Source: an uncultured Duncaniella sp.
GTDB taxonomy: Bacteria > Bacteroidota > Bacteroidia > Bacteroidales > Muribaculaceae
Assembly (NCBI GenBank): GCA_958352885.1
Contig: CATWQI010000008.1
Span: forward strand, 87,455 to 151,454
Reading direction: 5' to 3'
DNA length: 64,000 nt
Position numbers and translations under genes: made by a program. The notes under the pieces were generated by a model. The model made no database searches and was not told the DNA's origin. It worked only from the letters and a program-made list of their open reading frames with translations. This document shows positions 27,827 to 36,102 of this stretch, in pieces; position 1 is the stretch's first letter; each line of letters opens with the position of its first letter.

Positions 27827-29863
27827 ATGAGGAAAGGCATATTATTCGCTTCATTCATTACGTTCATATCGGCTGTGGCTCAGACGGAAGCAACCGATAC
27901 AATTTTTACCAGACAGCTCGATGAAGTTGTTGTAAAGGGAGAGAAACCACAGGTCAAAGGCGAGGACGGAATTATGGTAGTCGACCTCCCCGGAATAGTC
28001 AAGGACAAACCGGTTAACAATATTCTTGAAGCCCTTGGCTATATGCCCGGCGTCACAAACAATAACGGTATGATATGGCTCACGGGAGCTTCAAATGTCA
28101 CGATTATTCTCAATGGCGAGCTTACCAATATGCCGCTCCAGAATCTTTATCAACTTCTCTACAACACTCCGGTTGACAGGCTGAAAAACGTGGAGATTAT
28201 GTATTCCGCCCCGGCTAAGTATCATGTTAATGGTGCCGTAATCAACGTGGTTCTGAAAACTCCGACGCCTCTCGACGGCTTGCAGGGACAGGTCAGAGCC
28301 GGATACAATCAGGCTCATTATGGTTCGTATGGCGGTGTACTTGCAGCCACATACGCTATAAAGGACTGGACTTTTGACTTGAACTACGGACTGACGCGCA
28401 GTAAATCGTGGAACCGCGAGGAAACATGGTCGAATCATCTTTATGATGACAGACGAACTATGATTGAGGACGACATGCGGCGTATTGGTCAGAACTGGAG
28501 CAATACAATATTTGCCTCCGCTTCTTGGAAAACACTCAAACTCACTTACAACGGTCAGATAATCTCCGATTCAAAGAGTTGGGGACTCTCTTCGGGATCA
28601 TTGGGCAACTATACAAATGCCTACAACATACTGTCGCCTGTCGGCTATCATAATATCGCCCTGCGCTACACGGCGCCATTTGGCATGACAATAGGCGGCG
28701 ACTACACCCGCTATTCCGAAAACCGCTCACAGTCATTGTTTAAGGACACAGACTACCTTCTTGGCTCTGAAAACAGTCAGGATATTAACCGTTGGCATGC
28801 ATATATTGACCAACAGCATCAGCTTGGACAGTGGCAACTGAACTATGGCGCAGAATATCAACACTCAAAAGATCACAGTTCACAACACTACGCAATGTCC
28901 GACAATCCCGATTTCGATGATATTCTCAACGAAGATGTGGCGAGTTTTTACGCCGGCACACAGCGGTCTTTCGACTGGGGACTGTCGTTCAATCTTTCGG
29001 CAAAGGGTGAGTATTATCACAATAAATATCAGCACAACTGGAATTTCATTCCTCAATTCGGTGCGACTTACTATAAGACACCGAAAAGCATATTTCAACT
29101 GAATTTCAATACCCAGCGCATCTACCCATCATATTGGGAACTGCACGGCGGCACGAGCCACATCAACGACTACTCGACGGTAATAGGAAATCCTACCTTA
29201 CAGCCATATATCCAATATGATGCGCAGTTTAACTATATTCTCAGGCAGAAATATGTTGCGACACTCTATTTTCAGTATGGCGATAAAACTACTGTGCAAT
29301 TGCCATATCAATCACCCGATGCTCTGAATCTGATATATCAGACCATCAACATGAACTATGAGCGTGTGGTCGGGCTTAATCTCTACGCTCCCTTCGGTGT
29401 CAGCTATATATGGAATGCCACAGCCACAGCCAACGTAATGAACAGGAGGGCAAAGGCAGACCACTTCCATGACATCAGCTTTGACAATAGCAAATGGATT
29501 TTTTACGGCTCACTTAACAACTCCTTCAAGTTCAGCCAGAACAGCCCGGTGTCTGTGTCAGTTGATTTATGCTATATCTCTCCATCATTGCAAGGAATCG
29601 CCGACCTGTCGGGTATGTGGAAAGTCGATGCCGGAGTAAAATGGCAGTTCGGAAAGAAACGTTGCTGTGAACTTGACCTGAAAGCCGATGACATTTTCAA
29701 TAAATGGTCACCGACCATGACTATCAACCATGCCGGTCAGGATTACAAAATGAAAGTGTGCGACATGACCCGAAATCTCAAGCTGACATTCATCTGGCGA
29801 TTCAACGGCTTCAAACCCAAAGAAACGAACATTGACACATCTCGCTTCGGCACAGGGAAATAA
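27827..29863 (+). CDS. Outer-membrane beta-barrel protein of the TonB-receptor type (OMP_b-brl_3)
   Basis: 678 residues: signal peptide (about 1-19), a short plug-like domain (about 30-150; LDEVVVKGEKP, VNNILEALGYMPGV and INGELTNMPL-like features) and a 22-strand-type barrel to the end. The carboxypeptidase-regulatory N-domain common in Bacteroidetes receptors is missing. The strong C-terminal barrel end is RNLKLTFIWRF plus a 17-residue tail. No SusD partner is near, so it is not a classical glycan PUL receptor. Divergent from a two-component operon that probably controls it; it may carry the substrate or product of the surrounding redox enzymes. Confidence 0.88.
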   Translation: MRKGILFASFITFISAVAQTEATDTIFTRQLDEVVVKGEKPQVKGEDGIMVVDLPGIVKDKPVNNILEALGYMPGVTNNNGMIWLTGASNVTIILNGELTNMPLQNLYQLLYNTPVDRLKNVEIMYSAPAKYHVNGAVINVVLKTPTPLDGLQGQVRAGYNQAHYGSYGGVLAATYAIKDWTFDLNYGLTRSKSWNREETWSNHLYDDRRTMIEDDMRRIGQNWSNTIFASASWKTLKLTYNGQIISDSKSWGLSSGSLGNYTNAYNILSPVGYHNIALRYTAPFGMTIGGDYTRYSENRSQSLFKDTDYLLGSENSQDINRWHAYIDQQHQLGQWQLNYGAEYQHSKDHSSQHYAMSDNPDFDDILNEDVASFYAGTQRSFDWGLSFNLSAKGEYYHNKYQHNWNFIPQFGATYYKTPKSIFQLNFNTQRIYPSYWELHGGTSHINDYSTVIGNPTLQPYIQYDAQFNYILRQKYVATLYFQYGDKTTVQLPYQSPDALNLIYQTINMNYERVVGLNLYAPFGVSYIWNATATANVMNRRAKADHFHDISFDNSKWIFYGSLNNSFKFSQNSPVSVSVDLCYISPSLQGIADLSGMWKVDAGVKWQFGKKRCCELDLKADDIFNKWSPTMTINHAGQDYKMKVCDMTRNLKLTFIWRFNGFKPKETNIDTSRFGTGK

Positions 29864-29874
29864 GTTGTCATTGT

Positions 29875-29911
29875 AAAGCGGCACTATGGTGTGATTCCAT
29901 AATGCCGCTTT
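29875..29911. terminator. Terminator hairpin, second copy of the GCGGCA type
   Basis: AAAGCGGCACTATGG (29875-29889) pairs with CCATAATGCCGCTTT (29897-29911) with one mismatch. It separates the barrel gene from the convergent flavoprotein gene and shares the AAAGCGGCA/TGCCGCTTT arms with the hairpin at 25457-25497. Confidence 0.82.
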
Positions 29912-29933
29912 GTTTCAATTAGTATGTGGTTTC

Positions 29934-30629
29934 TTAAATTGTCTTGCCGAGATTGTATGCCTCCTGCATATATTGTGATTGCTCCACGGCTCCCTTCCTT
30001 CCCATACCGATAGCTTTCACCATTCCTCTTTCAACAGGATTTGGCAGACATACGACAAAGCCTCGGAATGCGAATATCGCGGTCTCCGCAGTGGAATCCT
30101 CGGCATCAGCACATGCCGTAATATAGTAGAATTCTTTACCAGCAAGTCCCTTGTTGCGGAAACAACGGTCCATGAGAGTTTTAAGCTGCCCGTCGATGTT
30201 CATATAATAGACAGGACTTGACAACACTATGATGTCGGCGTTTACCATCTTGTTGATAATAAGTGGAGCCTGATCATCGGAGGCTACCGAATCGGCTGAA
30301 TGCTCATGCTGTTCATGGAAAAAGTCGATTTTGTAATCATCCAGAAAGACTTTCTCCACATTGCCGCCGGCTTCCTGTGCTCCGCGTACAAACTCATCGC
30401 AAAGTAAATCAGTATTACCGCCTTTACGCGGGCTTGCCGACAGCACAAGCACATTCTTACGGCTCTTGTTGATTGTCGAAGTATCCGATTGCGCGATATT
30501 ATATACCGGCAGATTCTGCTCAACTCCATTGGTTGAATTATCATCTGCAACCTCACCTGTTTTTCCGCATGAAACCGCGCATAGACAAAGAAAAGCGACG
30601 GCAGACTGTGTTATGATTGATTTATTCAT
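29934..30629 (-). CDS. Lipoprotein NADPH-dependent FMN reductase-like flavoprotein
   Basis: 231 residues. N-terminal signal with lipobox AVSC (Cys21), a disordered stretch to about 58, then a flavodoxin-like domain with the FMN loop LSASPRKGGNTDLL (about 63-76) and SSPVYYMNIDG. The cysteine cluster that its cytosolic and twin-arginine relatives carry after the second strand is replaced here by a His/Asp-rich stretch (FHEQHEHSADS). It is the last gene of a leftward operon, 11 bases after the transporter gene. Location is inferred as membrane-anchored. Confidence 0.85.
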   Translation of the reverse strand: MNKSIITQSAVAFLCLCAVSCGKTGEVADDNSTNGVEQNLPVYNIAQSDTSTINKSRKNVLVLSASPRKGGNTDLLCDEFVRGAQEAGGNVEKVFLDDYKIDFFHEQHEHSADSVASDDQAPLIINKMVNADIIVLSSPVYYMNIDGQLKTLMDRCFRNKGLAGKEFYYITACADAEDSTAETAIFAFRGFVVCLPNPVERGMVKAIGMGRKGAVEQSQYMQEAYNLGKTI

Positions 30630-30640
30630 TCTGATAAATT

Positions 30641-31609
30641 TTAACGTTGTTTATTGTTATGTGTTCTGTTGTAATGCCATAGCTGACAACTGTTGATTAT
30701 ATTCTGCCAAAGAATATAACTACCGGGGGCTATCGAGGTTATGGGGATAAGGTAGGTGTATGAAACCCAGATGGCGAATACTGTGTTTTTCTGTCCAAGT
30801 CCCTGACCTCCGCTTATACGGTCATTGTACCATCCCCCTATTATCTTGCCGGTCGCAAATTGCACACAGCAGGCTACAAGTCCGACAACCGACAAAGTGA
30901 CAATAAGATGAACGGCGGCATTGCTGTTGACTATTGACCTCAGAGTTTGACCGACGACAACCATCAATGCGATACCCCACAGATAAAATGCCACTGATCC
31001 GCAATATCTGAGGATAATATCCAGTACTTTTGGCAGAAATACCCTTACACCCCATGCCACAAAAAACGGGAAGATAAGCAAGGGGAACACCTGTCGGCTA
31101 ATCAGTACGAGCTGATGGATGAATGATGTGTCTCCTTTACCCTCAATCAAAGGAAATACCAGAGGGATGGCTATTGCCGCGGCAAGGTTGCTGGTTATTG
31201 TATAAGAGGTCAGTGAGGCCTCGTTGCCTCCAAGTTTTCCGGTAATCACAGCGGCGGCGGTCGCTGTCGGTGCGATCAGACACACCATAGCCCCCTCTGC
31301 CGCTATTCTGTACGGAAATGACGGAAACGCGAAAAGCAGACCTCCTATAAGACCGCACGATATAAGCTGGAATGCCACAAGTATCAAGTGCCATTTCTTC
31401 ACCTGCATGTGTGCGGGATTGATTTTGCAGAATGTGAAAAACAACATTACAAAAACCAGCACAGGTATGAAATAAGACACAAAAGACTCCGTGACTCCTT
31501 TAAGCGGCGAGAGGAATCCAATCAGATGAAATGCCAGAAAAATCAGCGTTCCGGCAGCTATGCTGATTGGTAACGTCCACTCCTTGTATATTCGTAATGC
31601 AGCGTTCAT
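30641..31609 (-). CDS. BASS-type (bile acid:sodium symporter-like) membrane transporter
   Basis: 322 residues from ATG 31609 with nine to ten hydrophobic helices covering nearly the whole chain. The middle has the family's crossing-helix features: LIAPTATAAAVITGKLGGNEASLTS is in the region of residues 111-135, and GQGLGQKNTVFAIW near 270 is the second discontinuous helix. BASS proteins carry organic anions with sodium. The start overlaps the preceding dehydrogenase stop by four bases (ATGA). It is the only obvious inner-membrane small-molecule carrier of the redox region, so it may move its substrate or product. A bile-acid substrate should not be assumed. Confidence 0.85.
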   Translation of the reverse strand: MNAALRIYKEWTLPISIAAGTLIFLAFHLIGFLSPLKGVTESFVSYFIPVLVFVMLFFTFCKINPAHMQVKKWHLILVAFQLISCGLIGGLLFAFPSFPYRIAAEGAMVCLIAPTATAAAVITGKLGGNEASLTSYTITSNLAAAIAIPLVFPLIEGKGDTSFIHQLVLISRQVFPLLIFPFFVAWGVRVFLPKVLDIILRYCGSVAFYLWGIALMVVVGQTLRSIVNSNAAVHLIVTLSVVGLVACCVQFATGKIIGGWYNDRISGGQGLGQKNTVFAIWVSYTYLIPITSIAPGSYILWQNIINSCQLWHYNRTHNNKQR

Positions 31610-32823
31610 GCAGGTGACATACAAGACTTGTAAATATCTACAAGTTCATCGACCGTAAACGCACTGTCGGACGCAAGTTTCTCCGCAGCTTCACGCAGGC
31701 GTGATTCTTCAGGAATCTCGCCATATTCAGCATAGCATACCGGCAAGCCTATTGATTTGAAATAAGTTCTAAGGCCGTCACATCCAACCTGAACCAAGTC
31801 CTTCTCACCGGCAAGTTCAGGAAAAACAGCCACCAGATACCGCTCAACATCAGCCTGATGATATTTCGCTATTGCTCTCAACCATTCAGGGAATAAGACA
31901 GTGAACGCCTGACGGTAATGCTGAGGCATACACAATCTTATGACCTCCACATCGTTGTAAAGGCTGAAACACCATGATAGTTGCTTTCCGCAATACAATA
32001 GTTTGCTTGTCGTCATGGCAGATGCCCACATCTGAGTGGCACGGGCATCGTAATCATGCGGATTTTTCTGGACTGCAGCGATACTGTTTCTTACCGAGTT
32101 CATTATGCTCAATCCAAAACTGTCGGTCAACGGGAATGAGCCGCCCAAAAACGGCACACTTGCCTGAATGAACGTAACAATTCCGGCGTATGCGCTCTGG
32201 ACTTTATCAAGGGTAAACGTAAATTCGGGATTAAGTAGCGAAAAATCTGCAAAAAAACCATACAACGAGCCATGTCTGCCTGTTTCGGTATCATCAATCT
32301 CCGCTGATGCGTCTGCCTCCGATCCACCCGAAGGATAGGTCGGCACACACCCTATGATAAGCCGTTCCTCATGTCCGGTCACCGGCTTGTCGAATGTAAG
32401 GTATTTCCAGATGTCATCATGCTTTGCACCAAATGCTATCATTTTGGCTATGTCCATACAGGAACATCCGCCAACGCCGATAACGCAACCGATGTTATGC
32501 TCATGACATAATGAGATTCCCTCTTCCACATACCTGTAATATGGTCCGATACAACCCGGCAACTCATGCCATCTGATACCGCTTGAGTCCATTATTGCTG
32601 TCAGTGCTTCGTAAGCTCCGTTGAACTTTGCTGAGGCTCCGCCATATACAAGCAGAACATCGCTTCCCGCAGGTATCTGCTCAGGAAGATGCGACACCGC
32701 ATCTTTACCGAAGAATATATTGACCGGGGTCTGAAAATGAAAATTACTGCAAGTGTAATTAGCCTTGTTGGTCTTGTCTTTGTCCAAGACGGCTTCCATT
32801 CTGCTTTGTTTTTCTTCTGCCAT
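31606..32823 (-). CDS. Iron-type alcohol dehydrogenase homologue lacking metal ligands
   Basis: 405 residues, clearly homologous along its length to the intact dehydrogenase at 40629 (QTPVNIFFGKDAV, LLVYGGASAK, VGGCSCMDIAK, MWASAM). Ungapped comparison puts Val216 and Gln220 where the metal-binding Asp and first His should be, Ser287 at the third ligand and Gln301 (with His302 adjacent) at the fourth. The NAD-phosphate loop GGGS is altered to GGCS. It has probably lost metal-dependent dehydrogenase activity and may bind a ligand or do other chemistry. The frame is intact and embedded in an operon, so it looks maintained, not decaying. Confidence 0.82.
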   Translation of the reverse strand: MAEEKQSRMEAVLDKDKTNKANYTCSNFHFQTPVNIFFGKDAVSHLPEQIPAGSDVLLVYGGASAKFNGAYEALTAIMDSSGIRWHELPGCIGPYYRYVEEGISLCHEHNIGCVIGVGGCSCMDIAKMIAFGAKHDDIWKYLTFDKPVTGHEERLIIGCVPTYPSGGSEADASAEIDDTETGRHGSLYGFFADFSLLNPEFTFTLDKVQSAYAGIVTFIQASVPFLGGSFPLTDSFGLSIMNSVRNSIAAVQKNPHDYDARATQMWASAMTTSKLLYCGKQLSWCFSLYNDVEVIRLCMPQHYRQAFTVLFPEWLRAIAKYHQADVERYLVAVFPELAGEKDLVQVGCDGLRTYFKSIGLPVCYAEYGEIPEESRLREAAEKLASDSAFTVDELVDIYKSCMSPA

Positions 32824-32841
32824 TTGTTATCAGTTTTTATA

Positions 32842-33801
32842 TCAGTCAGGAAGTTCGGCACGGGTTAGAATCCTTTGTTTGTCTTCGAGCGACATATTGA
32901 AGAACCTTTTTTCTTTGTTCAACTCATGGATCTGTTCCATTTCTTCCGGAGTGAGTTCAAAATCGAATATATTGATATTTTCTAAAATATAGCCGTGGTC
33001 TGTCGCACCCGGTATTACAGAAAAACCTTTCTGTATGTGCCAACGCAATATTACCTGCGCCGGTGTTTTGCCATGAGCTTCGGCAATACTCATCAGCACC
33101 GGATCACGGAACAATGCTCCGTTGCTCATAGCACCTCCGAGCGGAAACCAGCATTCAACCTGAATATTTTTATCAGCGACTTTTTCCTGCCATTTCTCCC
33201 GCTGCGCGTATGGGTGAAGTTCAATCTGCAAAGCCACAGGTTTTATTCTTGCCCATTCGTTAACAGCGGTAAAAAGAGTGTCGGCAGCATCGAAATTACT
33301 GATGCCGAGTGAACGGACTTTACCGGATTCCACGGCTTTTTCCATATCGCGCCATGCGCCGCGCCAGTCTCCGACGGGCTGGTGGACGTAGAGAAGGTCT
33401 ATATAATCCACACCAAGCCTGTCAAGCATCTTGTCAATGCCTTCGAGTGTCTTCCCCTCGCCGTATTCAGTCGGCCAGACTTTACTCGTAATCCAGATGT
33501 CTTCACGAGGCACACCACTTTCCTTAATGCCCTTTCCGACACCTCGCTCTATGCCGTAGGCGTGGGCCGTGTCGATATGCCGGTATCCGTTTTTCAGCGC
33601 AAAGCAGATAGCGTCAGCCATTATGCTGTCACCGGGGACATTAAACGTGCCTATTCCAAACCGGGGCATTGCGAGCCCGTTGTTCAGAATGACATAAGGC
33701 TGGTTGTTTATGGTTGTGTCCTGCAATTCGGAATGCTTTTGTGCGAATGTGCCAATTGTGACAAGATATGCACAGAGTGTTAACAGTGTTCTTCTAATCA
33801 T
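32842..33801 (-). CDS. Exported aldo/keto reductase
   Basis: 319 residues. Signal peptide about 1-20 (ending TFAQ), then a complete AKR barrel of the DkgA-like type. The tetrad is Asp77, Tyr82, Lys107 and His140 (DTAHAYG, SKVW, YVHQP), and the NADPH-side VIPGATD is present. AKRs reduce aldehydes and ketones with NADPH. A signal peptide is unusual since NADPH is not expected in the periplasm; the same is seen for other enzymes in this region. It follows a flavodoxin gene by 14 bases, one of four such pairs. Confidence 0.9.
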   Translation of the reverse strand: MIRRTLLTLCAYLVTIGTFAQKHSELQDTTINNQPYVILNNGLAMPRFGIGTFNVPGDSIMADAICFALKNGYRHIDTAHAYGIERGVGKGIKESGVPREDIWITSKVWPTEYGEGKTLEGIDKMLDRLGVDYIDLLYVHQPVGDWRGAWRDMEKAVESGKVRSLGISNFDAADTLFTAVNEWARIKPVALQIELHPYAQREKWQEKVADKNIQVECWFPLGGAMSNGALFRDPVLMSIAEAHGKTPAQVILRWHIQKGFSVIPGATDHGYILENINIFDFELTPEEMEQIHELNKEKRFFNMSLEDKQRILTRAELPD

Positions 33802-33815
33802 AATGTGCTATTTAT

Positions 33816-34526
33816 TTACAGGACAACCTTTTCTGTCTTATTCTCACTGCGCACAATATATATGCCTTTCTGCGGCACGGACACCTCCGATTTAATGCCG
33901 ACATATACGACATTGCCGGTCGTATTGTAAATCGTTATATTGGCATTGTCGTCAACGGCGACATCATTAATGCCGGAGTTGCCGGGAATCATTCCTATAC
34001 GGTTCAGCCACTCTGTCACGCCCGATGTGCTGCTGCCTCTTGCTCCGAAGCCTTCAAGATGCTTCGCATCAGGTGTAATCTCCACAATCTTGGCAAGTGT
34101 CTCGTCGCGGTATGTTGCCGCGTAAGTGCAGAAAGGTACCACAGTCTTTCCGGCGAAGTCGTAACTTTCGGCAAATGTGTGGATAATCATAGGTGCTTCA
34201 TGCCACCACACCGGGCAGCCAATGAATATCACATCATAGTCATCCCAGTTTGCCACCTTGTCCTTTATGGCAGGACGGGCGTTGGTATCCCGTTCTTCAA
34301 GTGCCACTTCGGTGCAGGGTGTGTACTCCGAAGGATAAGGCACTACCGGCTCTATTCTGAACAGTTCGCCTTGTGTCTGATTGGCGATGTAGTTCGCAAC
34401 GGCTTCCGTATTTCCTCCCCAGCTGAAATAAGCTATAAGGATTTTGTTAGGGTTGGCTGCTCCGAGTGAGAGCGGGGCAATAGCTAATGCTATCATCGCT
34501 ATTGCAAGAAATGTCAGTTTATTCAT
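33816..34526 (-). CDS. Exported flavodoxin with T9SS-like C-terminal tail
   Basis: 236 residues from ATG 34526 (the frame is open 22 codons further, but the signal peptide starts here). Signal peptide about 1-22, flavodoxin domain about 26-185 with FMN loop YFSWGGNTEA and GCPVWWHEAP, then a C-terminal module of about 40 residues ending KGIYIVRSENKTEKVVL. The tail resembles T9SS type A sorting domains, suggesting surface delivery or secretion. Flavodoxins carry electrons through FMN. It is directly upstream of the exported AKR and is closely similar to the lipoprotein flavodoxin at 36103. Confidence 0.87.
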   Translation of the reverse strand: MNKLTFLAIAMIALAIAPLSLGAANPNKILIAYFSWGGNTEAVANYIANQTQGELFRIEPVVPYPSEYTPCTEVALEERDTNARPAIKDKVANWDDYDVIFIGCPVWWHEAPMIIHTFAESYDFAGKTVVPFCTYAATYRDETLAKIVEITPDAKHLEGFGARGSSTSGVTEWLNRIGMIPGNSGINDVAVDDNANITIYNTTGNVVYVGIKSEVSVPQKGIYIVRSENKTEKVVL

Positions 34527-34546
34527 ATTATTCCTGATTGATTTGT

Positions 34547-34996
34547 TTATTCGCCGAATGTTTTGGTAAATACGAGAGATATGAGCTTCCATTGCCCATT
34601 ATCCATAATATACGTTTCAGTCACGTAAAAAGGAAATCGGACTTCATGCCCTCCTACAACAGAATTAAGATGTATTGTGCTGTAAACTGTTGCTGTCGGA
34701 CCGGCAAATCTAACTTCCTGCTTATGTATCTCAGCTTTCTTGTACCAGATACCACCATCCCTGATTGTATTCAGCTCGGCATCCTTGCCCCAATATCCAC
34801 CCATGTGTACAAACTGGGCGGAATCATGGAAAATGGCTTTTATTCTATCGACATCTTTATCAGCCATCCATTGCCATTTGTCATTTGACAAATCTATTAT
34901 CGCCTGTTCTTCAGCAGAAAAACAAGGAGCGTTTTGTGCGGTCAATGATACTACACCTAATACTAATGTGATAATGGTCAATATAAAACGATTCAT
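34547..34996 (-). CDS. Secreted NTF2-like (SnoaL/DUF4440-type) protein
   Basis: 149 residues from ATG 34996, which overlaps the arm of a large inverted repeat. Signal peptide about 1-20, then a single NTF2-like cone fold with the usual EEQAIIDLSNDKWQWMADKDVD-type first helix and YIMDNGQWKLISL-type last strands. Such domains form small-molecule pockets in isomerases and hydrolases, or bind ligands; the specific activity is unknown. First gene of the leftward six-gene operon reaching 29934, with promoter and operator just upstream. Confidence 0.82.
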   Translation of the reverse strand: MNRFILTIITLVLGVVSLTAQNAPCFSAEEQAIIDLSNDKWQWMADKDVDRIKAIFHDSAQFVHMGGYWGKDAELNTIRDGGIWYKKAEIHKQEVRFAGPTATVYSTIHLNSVVGGHEVRFPFYVTETYIMDNGQWKLISLVFTKTFGE

Positions 34997-35034
34997 CGTG
35001 TCTGTAATTTTTTGCAAAGTTACAGACACGATGA
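34993..35034. promoter_or_regulatory. 15-base perfect inverted repeat (operator) at the operon start
   Basis: TCATCGTGTCTGTAA (34993-35007) and TTACAGACACGATGA (35020-35034) are exact inverted repeats with a 12-base spacer. The spacer and right arm contain the -7 box of the leftward operon, and the left arm includes its start codon. This is the arrangement expected of a repressor operator, or a hairpin across the mRNA start. Confidence 0.7.
35015..35022 (-). promoter_or_regulatory. -7 promoter box of the leftward NTF2-flavodoxin-AKR operon
   Basis: Minus strand TAACTTTG, an exact TAnnTTTG match followed by C, 18 bases before the ATG at 34996 and inside the inverted repeat. Confidence 0.75.
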
Positions 35035-35086
35035 CAATGGGTTCTTATGATATTTTCGGAGGGAACAACCGTTTTTACTGAAAACG

Positions 35087-35893
35087 CTATTCTCTGTATT
35101 GGGTAGGGTTCAGACCGAGCGTTCGCTGTACATAACGGCTGAAATATGCCGGTGATGAAAATCGGAACATATCCGAGATTTGGACAAAGGTCAAGCTCTT
35201 GTCGCGCAGAAGCCGGGCTATTTCAAGCGACGTATAGCGGTTTATCCAATAGTTTGCCGGATAACCGCTTACCTTTTTTGACACCTCCGACAGATATTTC
35301 GGGGTAACACATAGGGCATCGGCATAATATGTCACCTCGCGGTTGTGACGGTAATCCCCGTTTTCCAGCATATTCAGAAAGCGGCTCATGATAGAGGCGT
35401 TCTGAGAGGATATGGAATCTTCCCCGCTGAGGGTTGAATGGAAATCAAAGAAATCGAGTATAGCCGACTGCACGGCGTTGATAAGCAGCTCGCGATAGAA
35501 ATTGTGCGATGTCTGGTTCAGACGGTAATCAATCCAACGGAAGTCACGCTCGCATACAAACCGCTGTTCATCGGTCAGGTGCATCACCGGATTAAGAAAC
35601 AATGCCAACTGGCCTTTCATTCCATAATTGGACTGCGGTGTACACAGTTCAATAAAGGGTGCTGTCACATATAGATTTTTCACGGTGAAATCATCCGACA
35701 TCTTTACATCATCAAGCAATTTCCCTTTTCTTACAATCATCAAATCTCCCTCATTGAACTCGAAGGTCTGACCGTTGAAACTGAATGTAGATTTGCCTCC
35801 CGTGCATAAAGCATGGGAGAGATAATCCTTATAACGGTCTTTGCCGATACCGTCAATGGAGTCGGAGATTATTACATCATTCAACTTTTCCAT
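35087..35893 (-). CDS. AraC-family transcriptional regulator (1)
   Basis: 268 residues from ATG 35893; TTG two codons upstream is rejected. A cupin-like ligand-binding N-domain (to about 160) is followed by two helix-turn-helix motifs, with YYADALCVTPKYLSEVSKKVSG (first, about residues 195-216) and ISDMFRFSSPAYFSRYVQRTLG (second), ending GLNPTQYRE. It lies between the leftward operon starting at 34996 and the rightward nine-gene operon starting at 36103, and is probably the regulator of one or both. Its -7 box ends three bases before the ATG, so a leaderless mRNA is predicted. Confidence 0.9.
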   Translation of the reverse strand: MEKLNDVIISDSIDGIGKDRYKDYLSHALCTGGKSTFSFNGQTFEFNEGDLMIVRKGKLLDDVKMSDDFTVKNLYVTAPFIELCTPQSNYGMKGQLALFLNPVMHLTDEQRFVCERDFRWIDYRLNQTSHNFYRELLINAVQSAILDFFDFHSTLSGEDSISSQNASIMSRFLNMLENGDYRHNREVTYYADALCVTPKYLSEVSKKVSGYPANYWINRYTSLEIARLLRDKSLTFVQISDMFRFSSPAYFSRYVQRTLGLNPTQYRE

Positions 35894-35896
35894 ACG

Positions 35897-35904
35897 CAAA
35901 TTTA
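35897..35904 (-). promoter_or_regulatory. -7 promoter box of AraC regulator 1
   Basis: Minus strand TAAATTTG, an exact TAnnTTTG match; only CGT separates it from the ATG at 35893. Confidence 0.6.
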
Positions 35905-36068
35905 CAAATAATTGCTCATATTCCCATTGTAATTATTTCGGTGTCAATATACAAAATTACGGCTCACAACGTGTCCATCCCAAAAATCAGATAAAGTCAT
36001 CAGTCATTTTCGGGGATTTTAGCATCACGCACCGAATTTAGGGTAACAGCCGGAAGTGAGATTAGACA

Positions 36069-36076
36069 TAATTTTG
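36069..36076 (+). promoter_or_regulatory. -7 promoter box of the rightward nine-gene redox operon
   Basis: TAATTTTG followed by C, exact match, 26 bases before the ATG at 36103. No clear -33 element, which fits an activator-dependent promoter. Confidence 0.75.
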
Positions 36077-36102
36077 CACCAGAACAATTAAACATAATTA
36101 CA

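Noticed and set aside
27827..29863. Polysaccharide utilisation locus
   Set aside because: The outer-membrane receptors here lack SusD partners and no glycoside hydrolase genes are present in the window.
30641..31609. Bile-acid uptake by the BASS-family transporter
   Set aside because: Only the fold family supports it. BASS proteins carry many organic anions, and no bile-acid-modifying enzyme can be identified with confidence nearby.
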